Shown here in pieces: positions 34,201 to 47,400 of a stretch of DNA of 64,000 nucleotides. The notes under the pieces were generated by a model. That model worked only from the letters and a program-made list of their open reading frames with translations, ran no database searches and was not told where the DNA came from. How positions within the stretch are numbered: position 1 is the first letter of the stretch; every line of letters starts with the position of its first letter. Made by a program: the position numbers and the translations under genes. The stretch is taken from contig NC_071355.1 of the NCBI RefSeq assembly GCF_943734655.1, positions 23,372,268 through 23,436,267 on the forward strand, written 5' to 3'. This stretch comes from Sabethes cyaneus (lineage: Eukaryota > Arthropoda > Insecta > Diptera > Culicidae).

Positions 34201-37200
34201 ACACTTTAATGCGATTTTTAGGACTCCTTCGTGTTGCACACAAAATTGCAGTTGACTGAATTTGTGAATCATTAGCATTTTATCATTAGCATGGAATGCC
34301 ACAGAAGTAATCTGTTTTGAAAATATCATCATAAAAAATTGAAACAGACGAGCGGGTAAAATTTTCCCACGCAAGGCCTTCCATAAAAACAAGTGTCAAA
34401 TTAAATTGTTAGGTACGAACCCTGCCGACCCAAAATTTCACAAGGGTACCGAGTCACTACCGACCGAGGTGAAATCGTTCATCGGATAAAAGGGGAAAAT
34501 CTGATATCATCGGTGCTTAGCTTCGAAGCGTTGTTAGCATACATGAAGCTTGAGGGCCGTCGCACCATTAGAATGATGATGTCAGTAAAAAAATAAGCAG
34601 AAATACCGACAGATTAAGGTTCAATTTTTGCGGCACACCCCGGAAAAACCCAAATTGACCTAGCGAATGGTGAAGTAACCCTTGTTATGTTGTCAAACCA
34701 CTCAACATTTTGAATTTAAGATGTGGATCAAGTGCATATTTTTAATGTATCCTACTCCGTTATTGTTTGGTTTATACGACTGTCTGAGTTTTTGATCTGA
34801 CACTAACAGTACTTCCCAGCCGATCAATATAAATAAACTAGAAAGCGAACCGTTCTGATTCAAACTTAGAACAGTTTCAAACTTTGAGCTCTTAGAATCA
34901 AATGCTCGTTAGTATCGCTAATATGATAAAATATTATGCTTATTGTATACCACCGTGTTCGTTACAATGTCCCCTATCAGGTAGTATAGAGAGTAGGGTG
35001 GGGCATAAGTGCGATGTAGGAATACAACAAAATATATTTTATAGAGATGCAGTAACTCAATGTCTTCACATTCAACTACAAATCATCTGGAATAATAGTG
35101 TTATGCAAAATAAATTCTTCATTCTTCTGATCAAGTGCCGATTCGCACTTTTACTCGACTAGCGGGGTCTAACAAAACCATTTTTTCTTCAATCTGCGGC
35201 ATGCTTCGGTAAGGAATATTCTCAATTTACACCTTTCATATTTTGCGCTGGTGTAACGGGTGACAACTAAAATTTTGGAATTTTTTCGCAGCCCTTATGC
35301 TCAACAACAAACGAGAATGAGCTCAGAGAGAAATGAGAGTATGCATGTTTTAGCTCTCTCTCTCCTCTTTTTGTTAATAGTTTTTGTTTTGTTTATGCTT
35401 GCCCAGTTTTGCTAAAAATGGCGTCGAAACAAGAAGCATTTCGAGAGCGCGTTGTACACTGCTACGAATTGTAACAAAAATCTTGGCAAAAAGTGTTCGG
35501 TACAACATTTAAAAAGCAAATATGTTGCAGTTTCGACTGTTTACCATATTCTAAGATGCCCAACAACTATTCGCAAGCAAGATAGTGGAAGGCCAGCCAA
35601 AACTGTGGACGCAGAAGGACATCGTTCTCTTTCTCGTTTCTTTAACAACAAGCTCTCTGGTTTGGCTATCAATTAGGATGCACCAGACGAATGTTTGAAA
35701 AAAATTTTGATCCCGTTTCTACAAAAACATCATGCAGATGGACAAAACATGTTCTGACCGGATAGCGCATCGCATGACGCCAAAAAAACACAATCGGTCC
35801 TGAATATCCATTCGATCCTATTTGTACCCAAAAACCACGGCCCAAAAAATCTGTCGCAGTGCGCCCAGTCGAAGAATTCTTCGGGAATTTGGGTTTCTTG
35901 GTGTACAAAAATACCTGGAGAGCCACGAATTGCAAACAGTTGATTAGTAGAATCAAGAGATGCATTCGCAAAGTTGACATGACGGCCGTACAACGCTTCT
36001 GTTTCGACGTCAAACGAAAGCTTCGCCGAACAGCCGATTACAGACCGTTTTCAAATGTACACTAATTTTTTTTCAACAATAGATAACGTATTTTTAATTT
36101 CGGTAAATCAGATCTTCTCCATGTATCTTTGTCTTTTTTTGACAGCTTGAGAAAAAAAATTCAAAATTTTAGTTGCCACCCGTTATTGCAGCCTCCGTCA
36201 GATCTAAACTTTTCCAAACGTTTGTTTTTTGTTTCTTCAGCGGAAAAACATTGTTTTCCTTCGGCCAACATCTGTAAAGCAGACAGTTTTCTGTAGATCT
36301 TCCATTTGTAGTATCTGTTATATAATCCCTAAAGCTGTATATAATTAGCTATACATTTTTGTCTCGTCCACGAATTGCACTTTTGCCCCGTCCGTGAATC
36401 GCACTTTTACCCCGCTAGGCACTTGACGGGGTTTGATTAAATTATGAAAAAGCGGAATATATTTTGTAAATTATACATCAAAATCGACCTAAAATAACAT
36501 TTGCACATAACTCAGCAACTATGCTTCGTAAACAACCAAAGTTTACGTTAGATTCAAGCTGTCAAAGTAGTCATCTATCCATGCCAATGTAGTCAATTTA
36601 CTCGGAATCTGCACCGATAAATCATTGAATTTTATTCTAAGTGCTCGAAGTTTGAGACTGTTCTAAGTTTGACTCAGACCGGTATAATTATAATTTCGGC
36701 AATGAAAATCTTAGTTGTGTACACATATGCACCTCATTCAGGGTAATTATTAGTTTAAATATGAGGATCTACAGGAAATTATATTCAATAGTTTAAATTA
36801 CTGATATAAAACCACCTGAAGGACCCAACTGGTTCATCATAATTAATTTCTGAGAGTACTGGTTATCATTTATTTTCACAAATAAATACATCCGCTGCCA
36901 CATCGGAGTGAAAATCAATATTGATTTCTAACCAATTATTATGCAGCCCGTAGTTAAATGTCGATTTCTTTCCGAAAGCGTTCGGCAGGGGCAATACAAA
37001 ATCGATTATTCAACGGAAATGAAAATTATAATTAGTGCTTCGCAGTTTGCTGCTGTTTAACTATGGCGCTAGACAGTTCAGGAATTCGTGAAAAATTACT
37101 CGCATTTTCTCGATCAAAGAGGACGGCTTTGTTCTAAAAATTGACAAAATGAATTTGAAACTATTGAATTCAAAGAGTGCAATTTGAAAAAATTTGAACA

Positions 37201-38430
37201 TTTCTAACTACCGTGATAGAACACTCTTATGCGCTGTGTCGAAATTAATGGAATTGATAGTACTCGATTTCCTGAAGTACGTACCTACAATTGCTGCACA
37301 GTGATAATTACATTGTGCATCTGCAACCGCTCGACTAATTGTACCATAATTTAGTTTCATAAAAGCAGGGTATTCATCATTCGTTCACTGCAAGCCAAGC
37401 ACGACTACAAGTGAATGCCAAATGCAGATGCAGAACTCCTCCACAGCTTTTTATAAAAGCGATCCTCAAATAGCATTAGGTAAGTTAGAGATACTAGAAG
37501 GTTCGATTCCTAATTGGCTGATCTAATGGATCGTAAAATGACCGTCATTTTAGACTGCTCATCTTCCTCATCTACTTCAATAATTAGAACTTTACTTCAA
37601 GTACCTTACACCGATAACTTTAAATTGTTCTATATTGTGCAAGACGATCTTCCAGCAGCGAAAACATAAAATAACGGTTGAATTCAATTTTCGAGTTTTT
37701 AGAAAATTCAAGAACATAATATGCACATTGTTCACCTGATGCTAAAAAGCCGTGTATCGAGTCGATACAGTGTGGCATGTTCCTCTAAATCGTTCTAATT
37801 ATTGAGATCGTCACAAATTGCTAGTGTTTGATTCTTTATCTGTCTATTCGCGATATATTTCGAGTTGTCTTTGTGTGATAATATTCCGCACTCGTCGATT
37901 GATTGCTCAGATTTGTTGTAGTAGGTAAATCTGTAGACATAGGTGGTCGGAAAATTCGATTCCATTAGTTCTGTGACAAATCATAATCAGAATTGACATG
38001 ACATATATTACTGATGTTGAAACGACGCTTTACGGGAATCGGTTCCAGATTAATAGTGACCATCAAATCCACATCGAAACAGATTTCAATAATTTGACAT
38101 AATTATCTAAATACGGCATTCCGGGACCACGTGATATATGGTCACTATCTGCAGGTATTAATGAAATAGAAAAGACACTCGGGAAAGTTCCCAAATTTGA
38201 TGAAAAAATATTCAAAGATAAAAAGTTTACGGGCATTTTAGTGAATTTTCGATGCTAAAAATGATATAGACCTTAGATGGTTAGTGTGGTGGACCTTAAA
38301 AAGCTCTTAAAAGTACAAAATACGACCGATCTAGATTTTTGTAGAATATGGCAACTAAAATTTTGGAATTTTTTCGCGGCCCCTATACTCAACAACAAAC
38401 GAGCTCAGCGAGAAATGAGAGTATGTATGT

Positions 38431-38469
<39 letters not shown>

Positions 38470-41400
38470 TATTTTTCTCAAAATTTCATTTCATTTCATT
38501 TATTCATTGTCCAGTAGCTTAAGACATAAATCTTTTAAAAATTTGCTACCTCCGATTACCAACAGTTATTACACAATTTTACAACTTAATTACTACATAT
38601 TACTACAACTACATTGTCAGGATTTTTCCCTCGAATTCAAAATAAAATTAGTCTCGGTTCCAAAAGTCGATGCAGCCTCTTTTGAAATTTGCTTCCGACG
38701 ATGAACGTTTAACAGCGGGCGGTAACGAATTCCAATTTACCACGCCTCGAACAAACAATGAATTTGCGTAGATTGTCGTGTTATTGGCTAGAACTACCAA
38801 ACTCTGCAAACGGCGTCCACGGGTTTGGATAAGCCTCCTATGTAGATTACTAGGAGACTGTGTTTTTAACAGATTCCTCAGGAAAACGCATGACCGATAA
38901 GCATAAAAGCATTGTAAAGGGCACCCAATGAGGTTCTGCTGAAGGTGACTCACATGGTCATAGCGGCTCAATCCGTACACAAATCTCACGCAACAATTTA
39001 ATGCGACACGCAGACGATTTAAGGAGCTTGCGCTGGGACGAATGTGCAGAACATCGCCAAACAGGAAATGCGGCAGGATCAGGGATTTGAACAGATTCAG
39101 TTTGGTGGCAGTCGGTGCGGAGGGTGTGCAGCAATACAACGTTCGTAGACTAGCATAAATCTTTCCGCATTGCTGCGCTATCAGGCCATCCCACTGCAAA
39201 TCATTTTGGAAGATAAAACCTAGGTTGCTGGCACTTTCTGACCATTCGATGCTTTGACCATCCAGTACAAGTCCAGGTGCTGACAAATCGGTACCTCCGA
39301 CTCTATGACGTCGACTTGCGATGAATAGAGCTTTACTCTTGGCTGGATTCACAAGAAGTTCATTTCGTCGTGACCAATCCGCAACTCGTTCCAGATCAGC
39401 ATTCACCATTCTGACTAATTCGCGCGAACAAGGGCCAAGCTTACCGACATAGAGCTGCACATCGTCGGCATACATTTGAATAGAACAGTACTTCATCACC
39501 GTAGGCAGATCATTTATATGGCAGCAAAAAAGTAATGGGCCAAGCACTGAGCCTTGAGGAACGCCAGACGGCACTTCCATGCTACGTGAGCAGCGATCAC
39601 CACAGAAAACTGTCTGTTGTCTTCCAAGCAGGTACGATTTCATCAAACTCACGGCAGCGGAGGAAAAGTTGAACTGGGCACTCAGCTTGGTCAGTAGCTT
39701 ACTGTGCGGAATTGTATCAAAAGCCTTTGAGAAATCGAGCAGTAGCAATATACCGGAACCTTTTTTATCGACAATGGATGCTAAATCGTCATACACTCGA
39801 AGAGCTGCGGTTTTGATGCTATGTCCCCGACGGAAGCCAGCCTGATAGTCCGTTAGCAAGCCATTACCTTCTATGTAGAACGTCATTTGCTGTTTAAGAA
39901 GCTTCTCAAAAGCCTTCGACAACGCACAAAGTATGCTGATAGGTCGAAGATTACTGATGTCGTTCAAACGAGCCTTTTTCTTCAATGGTAAAACTTTTGC
40001 GTGTTTCCAAGAGTCAGGAAATGTGGAGCCCTCGATAAACATATTAAACAAATATGTAATGTGTTGCACGACTAGCGGTAGGATGATCTTCACAAATTTA
40101 ATGGGCAAGCCGTCCATTCCGACGGCGTTCGACTTGATGTCACAGATGGCGTTGACGACTTCCCAGTCGTGCACTGGTTGAAAACAGAAACTGTATGGTG
40201 ATCCTAATTCGGAGCTTACGGGTGTTTCTCCCCGGCGGGAACTGTTTGTAAAGTTGGCTGAGAAAGCACGATTTACATCATCTGGATCGAAATCACATGA
40301 CCCAGAGTGTTTATCCTTACCGACTCCAAGACTCTTTAACCGTTGCCATAAGGTTTTCGACGGAGTGCTGCAGTTCAAAAAACGATTCAGATACTCCTGC
40401 TTGGCTCGAGTGATTTTCGTGTTAGCGTGATTACGCAGTGCCTTGTAGTGATGCCGCTTCATGTCTTTCAAATACGTTGGAGCTTGCAGCCAATCCTTGT
40501 ACGCTAAGTCACGCTCAAGCAGGGACTGACGTACACTGTCCGTGAACCACGGATTATAGCGACGGCGATTGGTACTAGCACGAAGAGGGATGCACAAATC
40601 ATGCACTCTTTTAATGTGTTCGTTGAAAAATTCCATGGAAACGTTCGGGTTTTCCATCGCGTAGAACTGGTTCCAGGGGATAGTCAGGATTTCGTTTTCT
40701 AAGATATGAGGATCAAAATTGGCGTAGTCTCGATAAGTACGCAAACTGGAGGACCGTGTAACGACAAAATCGACTGACACAAAAATCAAATCATGTTGTG
40801 ATAACCCAGGAAAGCTGACTTGTCCAAATCGCAAGACCTTCTCGTTTCTGTTGGTTAGGAAAAGATCTAGCTGCGAGCATCCTCCACCATGGAAAAACGT
40901 TGGTTCATCGCTGACTGAAGATAGAGAAAACGTACGAAGCACCGATTCAAATGACGTACGTTTGTTACTGAGCCGGAGCATGTCGGTATTGAAGTCTCCC
41001 ACCAGGAAAACATTGTCGTAGTATACAGCAAAATTTGCCAACTTTTCTGCCAGGAAAGCCGAGCAATCGTTTTCTGGCGGATTATAGATTACCATTAGGA
41101 GGATCTTTTGACCGTCCTGTCGAAACTCTAATGCCAAACATTCCGTTTTGTCTACTGAATCTACTGTGAGTACGGTGCCGAAAACACTAAAGGAGGCCAG
41201 ATACTCCCTGTAGTAAACAACGATACCTCCACCACGCTTATATACTCTATCATTTCTTACAACACGGTAACCAGGGATACTGATACTACGATCGCTTATC
41301 TTGGAGTTTAGCCAGGATTCAGTAAAACATGCGATTTCAACCTTAGAGTCCAGCAGGGTGTTTCGAATCTCATCAAGCTTGCTACAACCTCGTGCACAAA

Positions 41401-44400
41401 GACTTTGGGAATTTCCGTGACAAATGTTCAGCTTTCCAGGTAGTAGAGCAGCGTTTAGAACAGCTCCAGGAATGTTCGTAGAGGCGTGGTTATATGACGG
41501 AGGCATCATGTGTAGTAGGGGAAGCAATTTCGCGAGGGCTGCATAATTACGGTGGAGCGGAAAGCAGATATCTTTAACATACAATCTTTAACTCCAATCA
41601 AAAATAATTTAAAACTATACTACATAAACACTACTACAAAAGTGAGCGAAGAGATAGAGAGAAATGTATATATAACATACTAATTACGAGTACTTATCCA
41701 GTTCATTCTCGGACTGTATGGCTACGGGAGGTTCGCCAGCCGTCGACCTCACATAGACGACCCCTTCTTTGGTGTAAACCGATGCCAGCTTTCCCGCTTT
41801 TTTCCGATGTAGTGCAACCGATTTAAGCTTGCGCGCTTCAATGGAGAGGTTCTCGTTGATGTACACACGGCGATCGGAGTCCAGTCCAATGTGTCGTAGC
41901 TTCAGGTCTCGTTTCCGTAAATACGCACTGTAAAACTCGTCCCTTGTTGCCTTCAGCGGAAATTCCACAACGATTTGACCATCGCTGTCCGTGTTGCCGC
42001 TGGTTTTCATTCGTCTAGGGCGCGCCATCAGGATTGTTGTTTCATTCACTGCTATGTGCCTTCCAATTGCCTTTAACGTCGAGTGCAAGTTTTCACCATT
42101 TTTGAAGGGAACTCCGCTTACGATGAGCTCATTTCGATTCTGCAGGGCACCGATTTTCTGCGATATACTGTCTACCCTTGCGTTAAGCGAATCCAGTACA
42201 GTGTCATGGTTTTGAAACTTCGTCACACATTCGTCTTTTACCAACATTATTTCATTCCTCAGTTCAGTTTTAACGGAGTCAATTTTGCTGTTGACATCCC
42301 TAATTTCAGAGCGCACCGAATCGATCAGCTGTTTCGTTTCCGAAAACTGCTGCATCATCGTCCGTAGCATACCTTCCAGTGTGATCGGATTGGTATAACC
42401 ATCGCATTCATCAGTCCGCAGCCACTCGTTCGTCAAGTGTACATTTTTCCTAGCACCAGCAGCCAGCGGTGTGCGTCGTTGAACGTTCGTCATCGTACCG
42501 TGTGTGAGATGAAACGGAGAAAGCAACACAGACTGAATGCGCGTGTGTGAGACACTAGTGAGTTTCGTTTGTTGACTATAGTCTTGCGTGGGACAATAGT
42601 AATGAAATAAATCGCAGTCGAATGAAGGCAAAAATTCGATCGTAAATAGACAGTCAGCCTTATGTCGCACAAACTGGATAACACGACCGGAAATAAATCG
42701 GACACTCCGGATCGCAGTAGAATAATTAGCGGTGGTGTAAAAACGGTAGTACTTCACTTTTGCAGGTGTTTAATCCGCGACTTTAGAGACACATTCTCGC
42801 GCCGGCCGTCTGTATTGTTAACTGTTTGTTTTGTTTGTTTGTATTGTTTGTTTTGTTTATGGTGAAATTAGCCGTCATCGATTCTGCCAATTTCAAAAGC
42901 AGTTTTTTTTGTTAGAAACAAAAATTCAGTTCATGAAAATATATTCGCTGTGTTCAGATTGGCAAGAAGAATGCAGTATTTACATTATTATAAACAGAAC
43001 TCCGCTTTTGGGCCCAAAAACTGCTTCCGACATTGGGCTCTCCGACGAAAAGTTAGCTAGTTTCCCGTTAAGCTTACCCAGTTTTGCTTAAAATGGCGTC
43101 GAAACAAGAAACAGGTCGGGAGCGCGTTGTATACTTCTACGAACTGCCACAGAAATCTCGGTAAAAAATATACGGTAAAACATTTAAAAAGCGAATAAGT
43201 TACTATTCGCAAGCAAGGTAGTGGAAGCCAAGCCAAAATTATGGACGCAGAAGGACATCGTTCTCTCTCTCGTGCCTTCAACAACAAGCCCTCTGATTTG
43301 GCTATCAATTAAGATGTGTCCAGACGAATGTTTGAAGAAAATTTTAGACCGGTTTCTACAAAAACATCATGCAGATGGACAATACGTGTTTTGGTCGGAT
43401 AGAGCATCATCGCATAACGCCATAAAAACACGATCGTTCCTGAATGCCCATTCGTTCCCATTTTTACCCAACAACCACGACCCGAAAAATCTGTCTCAAT
43501 GCGTCCAATCGTAGATTTCTTCGGGATTTTGAATAATTTGGTGTACGAAAATAACTAAAGAGCCACGAATTGCAAACAGTTGATTGGTAGAATCAAGAGA
43601 TGCAAGAAAGTTGACATGACGACCGTACAACGCTCCTGTTTCGACGTCAAACGAAAGCTTCGCCGAACATCCGATTAAGGACCGTTTTCAATTGTACACT
43701 ATATTTTTTTTCAACAATGGATAGTATATCTTTAATTTTGGTAAATCAGATCTTCTTCGTGTATCTTTGTCTTTTTTTTGACAGCTTGAGAAAAAAATTC
43801 CAAAATTTTAGTTGCCACCCGTTATTTCGGAATAGACTCACTAAGTGTGGGTGTTCTGTTACATACACTAGGGTATATGTAATATTCTTATACAGGCTGT
43901 ATCTTGCGCTGCTGGCTATTTAGAAATTTGCGGTCTTCGGGAAGTTTGCTCAAATTGCTGCCACCTTCAAGGTGATATGGAAAACAGGGCAGAACTAACT
44001 CATTACGTTGCGCTAGCACAAAAACTTTAAAAATAGTTTGCAATAGCCCAACGTTGCAGAGAATTTTTGTAAGTGATCAGCACTGTGTTGCTTAACGAAC
44101 AAAATATCAAAAAAAGCTAGTTAAATAACCACTGTCACTTAAACAACCTTTCCGAAAAAATCCACTTCTCATATTACCAAGATCATGGGTGATGGTGAAT
44201 ACAAAAAGATCACATATACGCTAGCGCCACGTAGTGAGTCAATTCTGCACTATTTTCCGTATCATCTTGAAGGTGGCAGACATTTGAGTAACCTTCCCGA
44301 AGACCGCAACTTTCTAGTTAGTTAGCAGCGCAAGATACAGCCTGTATAAGAATGCTATATGAACCCTAGCGCCAAGTAGTGAGTCAATTTCGAAATACTG

Positions 44401-47400
44401 TAATCCAATGAAATAACCCGTCGATCTACTGAACAACTTTGTCGCAGACACCAACCTTCTATACCGTCAGAAACACGTGTTATTCCATGTTGGAACCAAT
44501 CAAGTCAATTTTCATATGCTGCGTAGACTCCAAAAAGGACCTTCGACCTTAATGGAATCACTCGAGACGGTCCTTATTGGAAACGTTCTTATTCGAAACC
44601 GCCTTATTCGGGGGACTGTTGTAATCAAAATTGACATGACATATATTACTGATGTTGAAATGTCACTTTACAGGAACCGGTCCCAGATTCATAGTGTAGT
44701 GACCTTTGTGACACATTGAAACAGATTTCAATAATTTAACAAAATTATCTGAAAACGGCATGTAGCGGGAACCCAGGGAACACCAGAATAACTCCGGGAA
44801 TCCACCTATGCATCGCCAATTCTAGGAACCCTGCAACAGTGATTTGCAGCGACCATGGTGAGAACAGTCAAGCAACTACGCTCATAGTTTTGTTCGTGTT
44901 GCCAGCTTTTACAACATCCTCTCCTTTCTGCAAAAAGGGGAGAGCATCGAACAGAAACCTGGTACCGGTCGCCGAACGGTGTTGCGCGACCATATAGTGT
45001 AGCTGAAGAAGGAGACTGAGAGCAAGGTTGGCCCATTGTTTCGCGCCCTGGACCGAGAGGACGGAGCAACTAGCCAACCGGTGAAGAAATACCTGGTCAA
45101 AATGAACATTTTAATGCGGAAGTTTCAGTCGAGGTCGGCTGTGTCTGAACAGGCAGCTGGCAGTCACCCAGAAGGAGAGGCTAAAGGTGCTGGTGAAAAA
45201 CATCTTGCCGGCGAAGTAAGATGTCGTAGTCATACTCATAAAGGATGGATGACGAGAGTTGATTGACGATGGACGGCAACGACTGGCAGGAAACCGGGTG
45301 TTTTACGTCCCCCACCAAGCAGGTAAGCGATGACGTTTTATATATCTCCCACACTATATTTCAGAAAAAGATCCTTCTGTAGCTGACGATGACGATTATC
45401 GAGAAAGGAATGTCCAAGCCGTTAGTGTCTGCCGGAAGTTGTTGCTGCTACCTTCATCATCAAAAAATAACTCGCGAAAGGAAGATATGGTGTTTTGGCC
45501 GAACCAGGTCTCGGCCCATTACGCCAGACGCAGGGATGGTTCGATCCCATCTACAAAAAGGCCGATCGACTAGATTGCTGTAACTACCGTTTTGTTGCGT
45601 CGTCTATCCCCGACAGTCGATTCGAGAATTCGAAGGGCAGTATCAGTCGGGCTTTATGGAGGCCCGTGCTACTACGTATCATATTTTTACTCTCCGAGAA
45701 GTCCTTCAGAAATGTCGGGAGTACAACGTGCCCCAGCGTCATATTTTCTTGGATTTCAGAGCAGCGTACGATACAATTGAACGCCAACAGCTATGGCAGA
45801 TAATGCACGAGTACGGTTTCCGGACAAACTGACGCGGTTGATCAAAGCTACCCTGGAGCGAGTGATGTATTACGTGGGTGTTTTGGGGGCACTCTCGAGT
45901 CCTTTGGAATCGCCTAGAGCAGCGGTTCCCAAACGGGGGTTCGCGAACCCCCAGGGGTACGCCAAAACTTTGGTTCGCTTCAGAATAGTATAAGGAAATC
46001 CGTCAGGGGGTACGCGAACCGAAAAAAGGTTGGGAACCGCTGGCCTAGAGGGTTGCCGCAAGGAGATGGACTATTCTACATATTATTCAATACCGCTATT
46101 GAAGAGGTGATTCGCCGGGCGGGCATCGAAACGAGAGGAACAATCTTCAGCAAGAGTAGCCAACTCCTAGCCTTCGCAGACGATCTCGACATCATTGCTA
46201 GACATCTTGGGAACCGGAGCCAATCTACGCCAGACCAAAAATGGATGCCAGGAGGATTGCTTTACAAATCAATGCACCGAAAACCAAATAAATGGTAGAA
46301 AGTGGCTCCAGATGAAGCAACGTTTGCCTCCCACGGACAGTGACTATTGATGGCGATGAACTGGAAGTGGTTGATGATTTCGCATATTTGGGATCTCTGA
46401 TTATAATACTAGTGTGGAGATTCAACGACGCATTCAAGCTGAAAGTCGAGTTTAATTTTTCCTCCGCAAGTTGCTGCGATCAAGGAGCATACACCGCCGC
46501 ACAAAGCTGACGATGTACAAAACGCTAATCAGACCGCTAGTCCTCTACGGACTTGAAACAGTAACTTTGCTTACGGAGGACATACATACACTAGCCGTAT
46601 TTGAACGAAAGGTGTTGTGGACTATTTTTGGTGGAGTACAAACGGATAGCGGAGAGTGACGGAGGCGTATGAACCACGATTTGCAGGCACTACTTGGAGA
46701 GATTCCCATCGTACACCTGCCGAAAATTGGGAGACTACGGTGGGCCGGACACGTCGCAAGGATACCGGATGACTGTGCAGTATAGTGAGTGGTTCTCTTC
46801 AAGAACCACACCGGCACCAGGAATTGAGGGGCCCAACGTCCAACGTGCTAGATGGCTCGACCAGGTTGAAGTCGACTTGCGTGTATCGAGACGCGCAACA
46901 AATTGACGACGACTAGCCCAGGACCGAGTAGAATGCACTGTGGTCCAGAAATTAGGTCCAAATTAGGTGGAATAAATTGTTTACTCAGTAGTCGTTAATT
47001 TTAGACTATTTACGTGTTAGCAACAAAATGTTGATTTAGGATGCCACTTTTTTGGTATGAGCTATTTTAGGGTGACCCTTAAATTAACCAAAATCCAGAA
47101 ATTATCTTCAAAACAAAACAAGATAGAGCGATATTCACTTCAGCAATTTTATAGCTTGAAATATTTTGAGTAATATTGCAGAAGAAGGAATCCCTCTATC
47201 TCGAACCGTTTCCATATTAAGACGATTTTCCTGAGTCAAGTTAGGGTGACCCTGCTATTTTGAGATTTTTCTCCATAACTTTTTAATTTTGCATTTTTCG
47301 CAAAACACTTCTTCAGATGACTTTTGAGGCTCAATAAGACGCAACTTTTGGTGGAAAAAGAAACCGGTTATCTACTTTATTTCTACACTTATATTAAATT

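Larger units (their letters stand above)
38484..42830 (-). mobile_element. CR1/L2-like non-LTR retrotransposon, apparently complete
   Basis: Two open minus-strand frames, ORF1 then ORF2, with about 100 bp between, a 3' UTR of about 150 bp and a TGAAA-repeat tail (plus strand TTTCATTTCATTTC at 38485). The 5' boundary lies between about 42500 and 42860, where mariner-like TGTTTTGTTTATG resumes. Neither frame has a stop, which sets it apart from the RTE copies. A short tandem 3' tail instead of poly-A is usual in CR1/L2/Daphne-type elements. Confidence 0.88.
38350..43822 (+). mobile_element. Tc1/mariner copy 2, split by a CR1-like LINE
   Basis: 38350-38470 is the left end (GGCAACTAAAATTTTGGAAT, then CAACAACAAACGAGCTCAG, then a CT run), matching 35262-35360. 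The remainder resumes at about 43072 (GCTTACCCAGTTTTGCTTAA, MASKQETGRERVV at about 43093) and runs to the right inverted end GTTGCCACCCGT at 43822. The intervening 4.6 kb holds the LINE. Transposase frame is broken. The left end lacks the outermost ACGGGTG. Confidence 0.88.

Noticed and set aside
39579..42367. Frames antisense to LINE ORF1 and ORF2
   Set aside because: Shadows of the two intact LINE frames; no independent support.
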